Below, in pieces: positions 1 to 7,674 of a stretch of DNA of 57,450 nucleotides. The DNA is from Effusibacillus lacus. GTDB taxonomy: Bacteria; Bacillota; Bacilli; Tumebacillales; Effusibacillaceae. The notes under the pieces are model-generated. The model was not told the DNA's origin, made no database searches, and saw nothing but the letters and a program-made list of their open reading frames with translations. The stretch is from contig NZ_BDUF01000015.1 of the NCBI RefSeq assembly GCF_002335525.1, positions 1 to 57,450 of the forward strand. The letters run 5' to 3'. The translations under genes and the position numbers were made by a program. How positions within the stretch are numbered: the first letter of the stretch is position 1; the number at the start of each line of letters is the position of its first letter.

Positions 1-181
1 AACCCACCAACCATTTATTAACAATGGGCTTAGGGGGCTTAGTTTGGTATTGCCTTTTTACGTGAGTCTGTGGCCTTTAATTTTCAGGATAGATGGAAAT
101 TTAAGGTGCGGCTCTCATGAGTGTTTTTAAGAAAAAAAGTACAACTTGAAATGGACTACATTCCTTATGGAGGTGCGGGAT

Positions 182-687
182 ATGCCAATTTCCGATTATT
201 ACAAAGAACTACGAAAAAAATTGAAACTGAACTCATTTTCAGTCCTAGCGTGGCAGCAATTATCCGTAATGACCAAGGTGAAATTCTCTTAATGCTTGAT
301 GCCATCAGCAATATATGGAGCATACCCGCTGGTGCGATTGAACTCGGCGAAACACCTGCTGAAGCAGTTATTCGTGAAGTGTGGGAAGAAACGGGATTAA
401 AGGTGAGTCCCAAACACTTACTTGGAGTATTTGGTGGAAAGGATTTTCGATGGATTTATCCTGACGGAAACCAAGTTGAATATGTCACCTTCGTTTTTGA
501 ATGTGAAGTTGAAAGCGGAACGCTGCACGCGATCGACGGTGAATCGGCGGATTTTAGGTACTTTAACCCTTCTGCTATGCCTGATCTTCAGTTCCCATAC
601 CCCAAAGAGATTTTTTATCCCAAGGCAACAGAAAGTACCTTCTTTCAGAAACCACCTTTAGGAAACCAGACGAGTGAAGATATGTGA
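182..687 (+). CDS. Nudix hydrolase, N-terminus shifted by a homopolymer frameshift
   Basis: The protein has a full Nudix box (G-x5-E-x7-REVWEETGL), so it probably hydrolyses a nucleoside-diphosphate-linked substrate using Mg2+; the substrate is unknown. The best start is ATG 182, seven bases after a GGAGGTG ribosome site (169-175), giving MPISDYYKELRKK. That frame runs into an A7 run at 214-220, and one extra A would join it exactly to the Nudix frame (IETELIFSPSVAA...). As given, the open Nudix frame can only begin at GTG 121 or ATG 151, which lack good ribosome sites and give an implausible leader. This is either a sequencing indel, transcriptional slippage at A7, or a recent mutation. It lies alone upstream of the hydrogenase operon. 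Confidence 0.7.
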
Positions 688-839
688 TTGGGTTTTCATT
701 GAACTAAAACGGGGATCGATAGTTCAATCCTATATTAATAATGAACACGGGTGCCGCATGCGTCTGGGACAACACGTAGCAGGTCGAAATCACAGTAGAT
801 TGGTATTTTTTTCACATAAAAGCAAATCCAACTAGTTGA

Positions 840-869
840 TTGACGGATGAAATCTTTGTGCGGTAGTAT
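840..869 (+). promoter_or_regulatory. Candidate sigma-A promoter of the hydrogenase operon
   Basis: A TTGACG box (840-845) and a TAGTAT box (864-869) are separated by 18 bases, a reasonable vegetative promoter. Transcription would begin near 876 and produce a leader of about 145 bases containing the 947-991 hairpin. A second possible -10 box, TATACT, lies at 991-996 without a clear -35. Confidence 0.45.
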
Positions 870-946
870 ATTGTCAATATTCAAATATTATTAATTCAAT
901 TCAGTCTATTTCCATTGTCAGCAAACTAAACGCTAGTAATACGTAA

Positions 947-991
947 AGAGAAAAAGCGTATAATTTTCCGGAAGGATGCGCTTTTTTCTCT
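947..991 (+). terminator. Terminator-like hairpin in the operon leader
   Basis: AGAGAAAAAGCG (947-958) can pair with GCGCTTTTTTCTCT (978-991) to form a stem of about 12 bp. The 3' arm is a U-rich run like an intrinsic terminator. It ends about 30 bases before the first operon gene and downstream of the candidate promoter, so it could attenuate hydrogenase transcription or simply stop upstream readthrough. Confidence 0.5.
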
Positions 992-1022
992 ATACTAAAT
1001 TACCACGAAAGGAGGGGGTTCC

Positions 1023-1550
1023 ATGACAGAAATTAGAATAGGAGCTGTCGCGGAGGCGCCGATCGATCAACTTTTGGTAGAGAAACTGTCGGATCCGCAG
1101 ACGATCGAGCATCTGGTACGCCTGCTCGACAAGCTGGAGAATGTCACATTTTTCCTTGACATGTTGGAAAATTTTCTGCGTCGTGGGCCTGAAATCGCAG
1201 ATTCGATCAATGATGTCGTGGTGATGATGCGACAAAGTTTGTCCAAGCCCGAATACGTGGCACGTTTAGAACAAGCTCTTGCCGCTGTGCGCCGGATGCA
1301 GGAGTTTCTCGATTCGCCCCAAGTTCAAGAGTTGTTCAAATCCGACGTTTTGGATGTGCGTGCGGTGCAATTGGTTGGCAAGGTGTCCCGTTCAATGATC
1401 CAGGCTTCTACAGAAGCGTCCCAGACGGGAGCGAAACGCATCGGACTCTTAGGACTCATGCGGGCATTGACTGAACCGGAGCTGCAGCCGGCTCTCAATT
1501 TTGTTCTCCATTTTGCGCGTAATTTATCGAAGGAGCTAGGCGATGCATGA
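1023..1550 (+). CDS. DUF1641-like protein, possible HucM-type scaffold
   Basis: This is a 175-residue, mostly helical soluble protein without cysteines or membrane segments. Its C-terminal part (about residues 140-172, GLLGLMRALTEPELQPALNF) resembles the conserved block of DUF1641 proteins, often encoded beside FeS oxidoreductases. The start ATG has a strong AGGAGGGGG site. It is the first gene of the hydrogenase operon and overlaps hypA by 8 bases. In the mycobacterial huc operon a helical scaffold, HucM, is encoded beside the small subunit; a similar oligomerising or membrane-tethering role is an inference from position and size, not from a sequence comparison. Confidence 0.6.
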   Translation: MTEIRIGAVAEAPIDQLLVEKLSDPQTIEHLVRLLDKLENVTFFLDMLENFLRRGPEIADSINDVVVMMRQSLSKPEYVARLEQALAAVRRMQEFLDSPQVQELFKSDVLDVRAVQLVGKVSRSMIQASTEASQTGAKRIGLLGLMRALTEPELQPALNFVLHFARNLSKELGDA

Positions 1551-1911
1551 ACTGTCCATAGCTCACAGTCTGGTTGAATTGGCAGTCGAAGCGGCGGAAA
1601 ATTCCGGGATTAGGCGGGTACAAGCGCTTTACATGAAACTTGGTGTCTTGTCGGGTGTGGTAAAAGAAGCCTTGGAATTTTCCTTTGATGTGGTGATTGA
1701 AGGAACGCCGCTTGAAGGAGCAAGGCTTGTGATTGAGGACGTTCCTGTAAAAATCTTCTGTCCGAATTGCCGGGAAGCCCGTGTTCTGCCTGAACCGTTT
1801 CCCATGCGCTGTCCACTGTGCGGAACAAAAACAGGCCAAGTGATTGAGGGACGCGAGATGGAATTGTATGCCTTAGAAGGAGGTGAAGAAGATGCAGGAG
1901 ACGACAATTAG
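1543..1911 (+). CDS. hypA: Hydrogenase nickel-insertion protein HypA
   Basis: HypA is the metallochaperone that, with HypB, inserts Ni into the large subunit of [NiFe] hydrogenase. The 122-residue protein starts with the typical MHELSIA, where His2 contributes to nickel binding. It has the structural zinc site from two CPxC motifs (Cys73/76 and Cys90/93). The acidic tail after residue 110 is slightly longer than usual. The start overlaps the DUF1641 gene and its end overlaps hypB by 20 bases, which implies translational coupling. Confidence 0.95.
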   Translation: MHELSIAHSLVELAVEAAENSGIRRVQALYMKLGVLSGVVKEALEFSFDVVIEGTPLEGARLVIEDVPVKIFCPNCREARVLPEPFPMRCPLCGTKTGQVIEGREMELYALEGGEEDAGDDN

Positions 1912-2587
1912 CCCCCGGATTGTTGAAATTCGCCAGAACGTACTTAAGAAAAATGACCTACTTGCACGGGATTTGCGAAAGCGGTTTCAGGAGACCGGCG
2001 TCTATGTGGTCAATTTGGTCTCCAGCCCTGGGGCCGGGAAAACTACACTGCTTACAGAATTGCTCAGCCGTCTTGGGAAACGGCATAAAGCAGCGGCGCT
2101 GGTGGGTGACCTGGCCACGGAAAACGATGCGGAACGACTGCGTCAAAGCGGGGCGAAAGTGCGTCAAATCATCACGGGGACAGTTTGTCACCTGGAAGCG
2201 GACATGATTGAGAGAACCCTGGAAGGGTGGGATTTAAACGAGATCGATTTTCTCTTTATCGAAAACGTTGGCAATCTCGTTTGTCCTGCCAGCTACGATT
2301 TGGGGGAAAATCAGCGTGTCGTTCTCTTTTCCGTGACCGAAGGCGAAGACAAGCCGGTGAAATATCCCACCATCGTCAACAGTGCCGACCTGGCGATCAT
2401 TACGAAGATTGATTTGGCTGAGGCGGTGGAATTTCAGCGGGAACGCTTCTATGAAGCGCTTAACGATGTCCGGTCAGGCATCCCCGTTCTGGAAGTTTCG
2501 GTACGCACCGGGGAAGGGATCGACGAATGGATAACCCGCCTGGAGGCGGACAGGGAAGCGTTTGAAAAAGCGACCGGTTCCTTGTGA
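1892..2587 (+). CDS. hypB: Hydrogenase nickel-incorporation GTPase HypB
   Basis: HypB is a SIMIBI-class GTPase that powers nickel delivery together with HypA. The P-loop SSPGAGKTT lies at residues 44-52, the GTVCHLEAD motif with the conserved Cys99-His100 metal site follows, then ENVGNLVCP and the guanine-specificity motif TKID. The start at ATG 1892 sits seven bases after AGAAGGAGG; an upstream GTG at 1883 is less likely. The protein has neither the N-terminal CxxCGC nickel site nor a histidine-rich stretch, so it is the short form and may store no nickel. Length is 231 residues. Confidence 0.95.
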   Translation: MQETTISPRIVEIRQNVLKKNDLLARDLRKRFQETGVYVVNLVSSPGAGKTTLLTELLSRLGKRHKAAALVGDLATENDAERLRQSGAKVRQIITGTVCHLEADMIERTLEGWDLNEIDFLFIENVGNLVCPASYDLGENQRVVLFSVTEGEDKPVKYPTIVNSADLAIITKIDLAEAVEFQRERFYEALNDVRSGIPVLEVSVRTGEGIDEWITRLEADREAFEKATGSL

Positions 2588-2702
2588 TCGGCAATGGTTT
2601 CATATTTTTTGATTTCGGACTTTTTTGTCTATTTCACGCCCGGTGTCGATGCAGACTCGGGCAAAACATGTCGCGTAAAACATTTTTTTGGAGGTGCGGA
2701 AA

Positions 2703-3674
2703 TTGGCGAACGTGCTTTGGATGCACGGTGGTGCATGCAATGGGAACACCCAATCGTTTTTGAATGCCGAAGAACCGACAGTGATTGATTTGATCACCGA
2801 TTTCGGCATCAACATTCTTTATCATCATTCGCTGTCCATGGAATTTGGCGACCAGGTGCACCGTTTGTTCGATCAAATCCTAAATGATGAAGTCCCATTG
2901 GATATCTTTGTTTTCGAGGGGACCGTCATTCAGGGGCCGAACGGAACCGGGCACTACGATATGCTTTTTGATCGCCCGAAGAAAGATTGGATTTTGGAAT
3001 TTGCCAAGAAAGCCCAGTACGTTGTGGCCGTTGGCGACTGCGCATGTTGGGGCGGAATTCCGGCAACAAAACCCAATCCGTCAGAATCGACAGGCCTCCA
3101 ATATCTGAAGGAGGAACGCGGCGGATTTCTCGGATCTCATTTCCGTTCAAAAGCGGGATTGCCGGTGATCAATATTCCCGGTTGCCCGATACACCCCGAT
3201 TGGGTTTCGCAGGTTCTCGTCGCCGTTGCCACAGGCCGCGTGGGAGACGTCCAGTTAGACGATTTGCAGCGGCCGCAAACGTTCTTTAAGACATTTACCC
3301 ATAGCGGGTGCACCCGTAATCAATTCTTTGAATGGAAGGAGCCTGTGGAAGAGTTCGGGCAGGGTACGCGGAAAGGCTGTTTGTTCTATGAACAAGGTTG
3401 CCGGGGTCCAATGACCCGTTCGTCATGCAATCGCATTCTCTGGAACCGTCAATCTTCGAAGACCCGGGCTGGAATGCCCTGCATCGGTTGTACGGAACCT
3501 CAGTTCCCCTACTTCGATTTGGCACCGGGTACGGTCTTCAAGACACAAAAGGTTCTTGGCTCCATTCCTAAGGAAGTGCCGACAGGGACCGACCCGTTAA
3601 GCTACTCCGTCAATGCGGCAATGGCCCGGACGGTGGCGCCAAAATTGGCGAAGGAAGATATGTTTGTTCCATAA
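2703..3674 (+). CDS. Group 2a [NiFe] hydrogenase small subunit (HucS-like)
   Basis: The small subunit carries three FeS clusters that conduct electrons from the Ni-Fe site. The start is taken as TTG 2703, six bases after GGAGGTG, giving MANVLWMHGGACNGNT. The protein has 323 residues and no Tat signal or membrane anchor, so it is cytoplasmic. Cluster ligands visible are Cys12, Cys113/Cys115 (GDCACWGG), Cys161 (PGCPIHP), His200/Cys203, Cys226, Cys233, Cys242, Cys260 and Cys263. The first motif has one cysteine where most small subunits have CxxC, a known mark of Huc-type enzymes. Wording such as FEGTVI, HSGCTR and GTVFKTQKV matches group 2a small subunits closely, from memory. Confidence 0.93.
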   Translation: MANVLWMHGGACNGNTQSFLNAEEPTVIDLITDFGINILYHHSLSMEFGDQVHRLFDQILNDEVPLDIFVFEGTVIQGPNGTGHYDMLFDRPKKDWILEFAKKAQYVVAVGDCACWGGIPATKPNPSESTGLQYLKEERGGFLGSHFRSKAGLPVINIPGCPIHPDWVSQVLVAVATGRVGDVQLDDLQRPQTFFKTFTHSGCTRNQFFEWKEPVEEFGQGTRKGCLFYEQGCRGPMTRSSCNRILWNRQSSKTRAGMPCIGCTEPQFPYFDLAPGTVFKTQKVLGSIPKEVPTGTDPLSYSVNAAMARTVAPKLAKEDMFVP

Positions 3675-3752
3675 ACAGATAAGGATTCAGGATGATTTAC
3701 CCCTACATGTCTCTTTTCAGGGAAAACCATTTTAAAGGTGGGGTTTAACAGT

Positions 3753-5384
3753 ATGAATAAGCAAGAAACGATGTTTAAAAGCCAAAAAATGGAAGTCAAA
3801 GTCCATTCGCTTGGACGAGTGGAAGGTGATTTGGACGTTAAAGTGATTGTTGAAGATGGGGTCGTGGTGGATGCCTGGACGGAAGCCACCATGTTCCGTG
3901 GATTTGAAATGATTCTGAAAGGAAAAGATCCACTGGCGGGTCTTATTGTCACCCCACGGATCTGCGGCATTTGCGGCGGCAGCCATCTTACCAAGGCAGT
4001 CTATGCGTTAGATACAGCCTGGGGTACGGAAGTACCGCCCAACGCGACGCTTATTCGCAACATTGCCCAGGCAGCCGAAACGATCCAGAGCATTCCTCGC
4101 TGGTTCTATGCGCTGTTCGCCATCGGTTTGACGCATCAAAACTATGCCTCTTCCAAACTGTACGATGAAGTGGTTCGCCGTTGGGCCCCATTTGAGGGGG
4201 AGCATTATGAAATTGGTGTCACCGTCTCGGCCAAACCTGTGGAAATTTATGCGATCTTCGGCGGACAATGGCCCCATTCCAGCTTCATGGTTCCTGGAGG
4301 TGTGGTAAGTGCTCCTTCACTGTCCGACATTACCCGTTCCATTTCGATTTTGGAATATTATCGTGAAAATTGGCTGGAGAAAATTTTCCTCGGCTCGTCC
4401 GTTGAACGATGGTTGGAAAACAAAACCTGGGCAGACGTTCTGGCATGGCTCGATGAGAAACCTGAGCACCGAGATTCCGACCTTGGATTATTCATTCGAT
4501 ACGGTATGGAAATCGGCTTGGACAAATACGGGGCGGGTCCGGGACGTTATTTAGCGGCGGGGAACTTTTTCCATCCCCAGAAATACCGCTATCCTACCAT
4601 TGAGGGTCGCAACGAGGCGTTAATTGCCCGTTCCGGAGTGTTTGACGGAGAGGAATACCACGATTTTGATCAAGCTCGTGTACGTGAGGACCACACTCAT
4701 TCCTTCTATCGAGGATCCGGTTCCCTGCACCCGTTTGAAGGGGTAACTGAACCCGTTGATCCGGTAGAGGGGCAAAAAGAAGGGAAATATACCTTTGCCA
4801 AAGCGCCGCGGTATGACCTTCCGGGCGTTGGGGAGATTCCAATGGAAGTTGGGCCGTTGGCCCGACAAGTGATGGCTGGTCGACCGGGAGCCGAAAAATG
4901 GCAAGATTATGATCCTCTCTTTTTAAATATAATCAAGGAAGTCGGGCCCAGTGCGATGGTGCGGGTTCTGGCTCGTGTGCACGAAGCGGCCAAGTATTAT
5001 TTGCGCATGCACGAGTGGCTGAAGCAGATCGATTTAAATGAGAAATTTTACATTAAGCCGAAAGAACTGCCGGAAGGGCGCGGGTTTGGGGCTACAGAAG
5101 CGGCCCGTGGTGCGCTGGCTGACTGGATTCACATCAAGGACGGAAAGATCGAAAACTATCAGGTTGTCACACCGACTGCTTGGAACATCAGCCCGCGGGA
5201 TCGCCACGGCCAGCGGGGGCCCATCGAGACGGCCATGATCGGCGTGCCCGTCAGGAATCCTGAAGATCCGGTCGAACTGGCCCATCTTGCGCAAAGCTAC
5301 GATTCGTGCCTGGTCTGTACCGTTCATGCTTACGACGCCAAGTCGCATAAAGAATTGGCCAAATATGAGGTCATCAAGATCTAA
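3753..5384 (+). CDS. Group 2a [NiFe] hydrogenase large subunit (HucL-like)
   Basis: This is the catalytic subunit that splits H2 at the Ni-Fe(CN)2CO site. The four nickel ligands are Cys71/Cys74 (RICGICGGSH) and Cys519/Cys522 (DSCLVC). After His525 (TVH/AYD) a tail of 18 residues remains, which the endopeptidase encoded next should remove once nickel is inserted. GRVEGD at residues 21-26 is the usual large-subunit N-terminal motif. The start at ATG 3753 follows AAGGTGGGG; an in-frame GTG at 3738 lies within that ribosome site. The length of 543 residues fits group 2a. It lies 78 bases downstream of the small subunit gene. Confidence 0.95.
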   Translation: MNKQETMFKSQKMEVKVHSLGRVEGDLDVKVIVEDGVVVDAWTEATMFRGFEMILKGKDPLAGLIVTPRICGICGGSHLTKAVYALDTAWGTEVPPNATLIRNIAQAAETIQSIPRWFYALFAIGLTHQNYASSKLYDEVVRRWAPFEGEHYEIGVTVSAKPVEIYAIFGGQWPHSSFMVPGGVVSAPSLSDITRSISILEYYRENWLEKIFLGSSVERWLENKTWADVLAWLDEKPEHRDSDLGLFIRYGMEIGLDKYGAGPGRYLAAGNFFHPQKYRYPTIEGRNEALIARSGVFDGEEYHDFDQARVREDHTHSFYRGSGSLHPFEGVTEPVDPVEGQKEGKYTFAKAPRYDLPGVGEIPMEVGPLARQVMAGRPGAEKWQDYDPLFLNIIKEVGPSAMVRVLARVHEAAKYYLRMHEWLKQIDLNEKFYIKPKELPEGRGFGATEAARGALADWIHIKDGKIENYQVVTPTAWNISPRDRHGQRGPIETAMIGVPVRNPEDPVELAHLAQSYDSCLVCTVHAYDAKSHKELAKYEVIKI

Positions 5385-5442
5385 GGCGACGCGATAATTC
5401 TTGGGAGATGAACCGGCTGCATTGAAAGAAGGAGGAATGGAA

Positions 5443-5889
5443 GTGACCGTCATTATTGGATGCGGCAATTTACTGCGCAGCGATGACGGGGCGGGTCCGA
5501 TGCTGATCCGAAAACTGTGGGAGCATGGGGTTCCCCCGGGAGTGCGCTTGGCTGATGGCGGGACGGCCGGTATGGATGTGACCTTTCAGATCGGGGATGC
5601 AGAGGAATTAATCCTGGTTGACGTCTGCAAGACAGGAGCTGAACCGGGTACAATTTTTGAAGTTCCCGGAGAGGAAGTAGAAGCGCCCCCTCTAAAAAAT
5701 GCCAATCTCCACGATTTTCGTTGGGATAACGCAATTGCCGTGGGACGTTGGCTGCTTAAAGACCGCTTCCCGAAAAAAGTGACGGTCTTCCTCGTCGAAG
5801 CAGAAAACTTGTCCCACGGGTTTGGCTTGTCTCCCGCGGTGGAAGCCGCCACAGACCGTTTGGCAGAGGAGCTGCTCCAGCGTTTGTGA
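5443..5889 (+). CDS. Hydrogenase maturation endopeptidase (HyaD/HybD/HycI family)
   Basis: This protease checks nickel insertion and cleaves the C-terminal peptide of the large subunit. The typical N-terminal motif GCGNLLRSDDGAGP (residues 6-19), the DGGTAGMD loop, the ILVDV strand and a histidine near residue 90 correspond to the nickel-sensing site of the family. The start is taken as GTG 5443, eight bases after AAGGAGG; TTG 5401 and ATG 5437 are poorer. The length of 148 residues is normal. It directly follows its substrate gene and is followed by a hairpin that may lower expression of later genes. Confidence 0.9.
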   Translation: MTVIIGCGNLLRSDDGAGPMLIRKLWEHGVPPGVRLADGGTAGMDVTFQIGDAEELILVDVCKTGAEPGTIFEVPGEEVEAPPLKNANLHDFRWDNAIAVGRWLLKDRFPKKVTVFLVEAENLSHGFGLSPAVEAATDRLAEELLQRL

Positions 5890-5939
5890 GGGAAGAAAGT
5901 GGATGAAACTTGAATCATCAGGGGTTCACGATGCGGGAT

Positions 5940-5976
5940 GGGATGAAAAGCTTGGCACGCTTCGCATCCCTCTTTT
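5940..5976 (+). terminator. Intra-operon intrinsic terminator or attenuator
   Basis: GGGATG (5940-5945) pairs with CATCCC (5965-5970), and an inner AAGC/GCTT stem (5948-5951/5959-5962) closes a seven-base loop. TCTTTTTC follows. It separates the structural and protease genes from the accessory block and may set their ratio. Confidence 0.6.
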
Positions 5977-6030
5977 TCATTCAAATACCGCATCATAGAT
6001 TTGAATTATAAACAGCGGGGAGGGGGAACT

Positions 6031-7248
6031 GTGCTGCGGCCGCAACCGATCGGCGTTTTTCCTGGAATAGCAGGCTTTTTTCTTTTACCGTCTGTTCCAC
6101 AAGCAGACAATCTTTTAACGTATCTCCTCCGTGGTTATCTTCCTGACGTTTGGCCGGATGACTGGCGCTTTTTTTCTGCAGCCATTGAGGGGAGAGACGA
6201 GGAGGACATCTTGGCGTTATTGCCGAACAGCCCGGAAGGACTGTACAACCGTTTTATCCTGGAGCCGCAGATCCACTCCTATACTTTGGCCAAACAAGCG
6301 CTCAATGGGGACGTTTCCCTGCTTTTGGACGCTGTGGCATGGCGTCTTGGTTTGCTCGATACGCCTCCTCCTTATGCCAACACCGACGGGGAAGTGCGGG
6401 CGTTTCTGCTGGCCACCCAGGCCTATGAGGCGATTCAACAAAACGATTGGTCAAATGGACTCGACATCCTTCTGGAAGCGGCCAACACGGTCAAGGATGT
6501 GTCGCCGGTTTTTTCCTCCAGGCTCCAGGCAGAATGGGCGGCTACGAAACAGATGCTTGGTGATCATGGACAGGATACGGTGGAGGGATACCGCAGCGCC
6601 ATCAAGCTTTTGGATTCCTCTTCCTTCCAGGAAGCCCGGGCAGAACTTTGGTTTCAGTTGGGAACTGCGTATCAAAGTGACGCCAATGGGCGGAAAGGCC
6701 CTCTCCTGGAAACGGTCAAATGTTACCATGAGGCGTTAAAAGTCTATCAAAGGGACACGCATCCCGAAGCTTATGCGATGGTGCATATGAATCTGGCCTT
6801 GGCGTATCTGGCCATGCCCTCTTTGGACCGCGGCGCCAGTTTGCGCACTGCTGTCGCCATACAGTCGCTGCGGGAAGCCTTGCGCATTTTTCAAAAAGAC
6901 ACACATCCGGAGCTTTGGGCAAGCGCAACCATCAATCTGGCCAACGCTTTGCAGCATGTGAAAACGTCTCACCCGGAAGAAAACCTTTGGGAAGCTGTGG
7001 CGCTATATGAAGACGTGCTTGGAGTCCGCCGCCCTGAGGACGATCCGCCTGGATATGCCCGGGTTCTGGCCAACCAAGGAAATGCCTTGGCACATTTGGG
7101 TGCGTTTTCCCGGGCGGTACCCCGCCTGGAGAAGGCATGTCACCTGTTCCGGGCAGAGGGTGAACATGATGCGGCAGAGGCTGTAGAGACCATTTTGGCT
7201 GAAATTGCACGCAAACGGGCGGAAACGACATCGACGGAAACAACGTGA
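6031..7248 (+). CDS. TPR-repeat accessory protein of the hydrogenase operon
   Basis: A 405-residue soluble protein whose central and C-terminal part (about 140-390) consists of tetratricopeptide-like helical pairs, for example AYAMVHMNLALAYLAM, ELWASATINLANALQ and YARVLANQGNALAHLG. TPR proteins hold protein partners. TPR genes occur in group 2a hydrogenase operons of actinobacteria, where their exact role is unsettled. The start is GTG 6031, about five bases after GGAGGGGG. The N-terminal 130 residues are unrecognised. A role in enzyme assembly or in binding the hydrogenase complex is an inference. Confidence 0.75.
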   Translation: MLRPQPIGVFPGIAGFFLLPSVPQADNLLTYLLRGYLPDVWPDDWRFFSAAIEGRDEEDILALLPNSPEGLYNRFILEPQIHSYTLAKQALNGDVSLLLDAVAWRLGLLDTPPPYANTDGEVRAFLLATQAYEAIQQNDWSNGLDILLEAANTVKDVSPVFSSRLQAEWAATKQMLGDHGQDTVEGYRSAIKLLDSSSFQEARAELWFQLGTAYQSDANGRKGPLLETVKCYHEALKVYQRDTHPEAYAMVHMNLALAYLAMPSLDRGASLRTAVAIQSLREALRIFQKDTHPELWASATINLANALQHVKTSHPEENLWEAVALYEDVLGVRRPEDDPPGYARVLANQGNALAHLGAFSRAVPRLEKACHLFRAEGEHDAAEAVETILAEIARKRAETTSTETT

Positions 7249-7294
7249 GACGAGGCAGGACACAAGGTGTAACCGAATGAAGGGGGCGTGTCTC

Positions 7295-7672
7295 ATGGAT
7301 CTCCATGAGCAACAGTACTTCAATCTTTTGTTGGCCATGGCCGTTGATCGATTTAGTGAACGTATCATCCAGCGCAACGAAGGGGCACAAAACGCGCTGC
7401 ATAGACTCCGCACGGACCCTCATGGAGAGGGCGTATGGTTGCAAGAATTTGTGGACGTGTTTTTCCGTGATGCCCTCTTGGATAATTCGGCTGGGGCGTG
7501 CTTGATTTTAGAAGCATTGTCCAATCAACGTCTCTCCGATCCAACCTCTATACTTGAATGCGGCACAGTCGGGGAGATGCTGCAAAAGATGGCCGGACAG
7601 ACTTTTGCCACCTTGCTGCAGAATAAAACCGAAGAAGTGCTGGAGCAGACATTGGCGTTTGGAGGTGATTGA
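7295..7672 (+). CDS. Small unknown protein of the hydrogenase operon
   Basis: A 125-residue helical protein beginning MDLHEQQYFNLLLAM, with no recognised domain. A longer reading from ATG 7205 would overlap the TPR gene and add a basic, low-complexity leader, so ATG 7295 behind GAAGGGGGCG is preferred. It ends two bases before the NifU-Rieske start, whose ribosome site lies inside its last codons. Its fixed place between TPR and NifU-Rieske genes suggests a hydrogenase-specific job, but nothing in the sequence shows which. Confidence 0.7.
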   Translation: MDLHEQQYFNLLLAMAVDRFSERIIQRNEGAQNALHRLRTDPHGEGVWLQEFVDVFFRDALLDNSAGACLILEALSNQRLSDPTSILECGTVGEMLQKMAGQTFATLLQNKTEEVLEQTLAFGGD

Positions 7673-7674
7673 CG

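Larger units (their letters stand above)
688..1022 (+). other. Intergenic leader region of the hydrogenase operon
   Basis: This 335-base stretch holds no convincing gene. It contains a promoter candidate at 840-869 and a strong hairpin at 947-991, both listed separately, and an AT-rich patch at 870-910. The ribosome site of the first operon gene is at 1008-1018. Confidence 0.6.

Noticed and set aside
121-225. N-terminal extension of the Nudix protein in the open frame from GTG 121
   Set aside because: It has no good ribosome site and its residues look random, while the shifted frame from ATG 182 has GGAGGTG and a natural-looking N-terminus.
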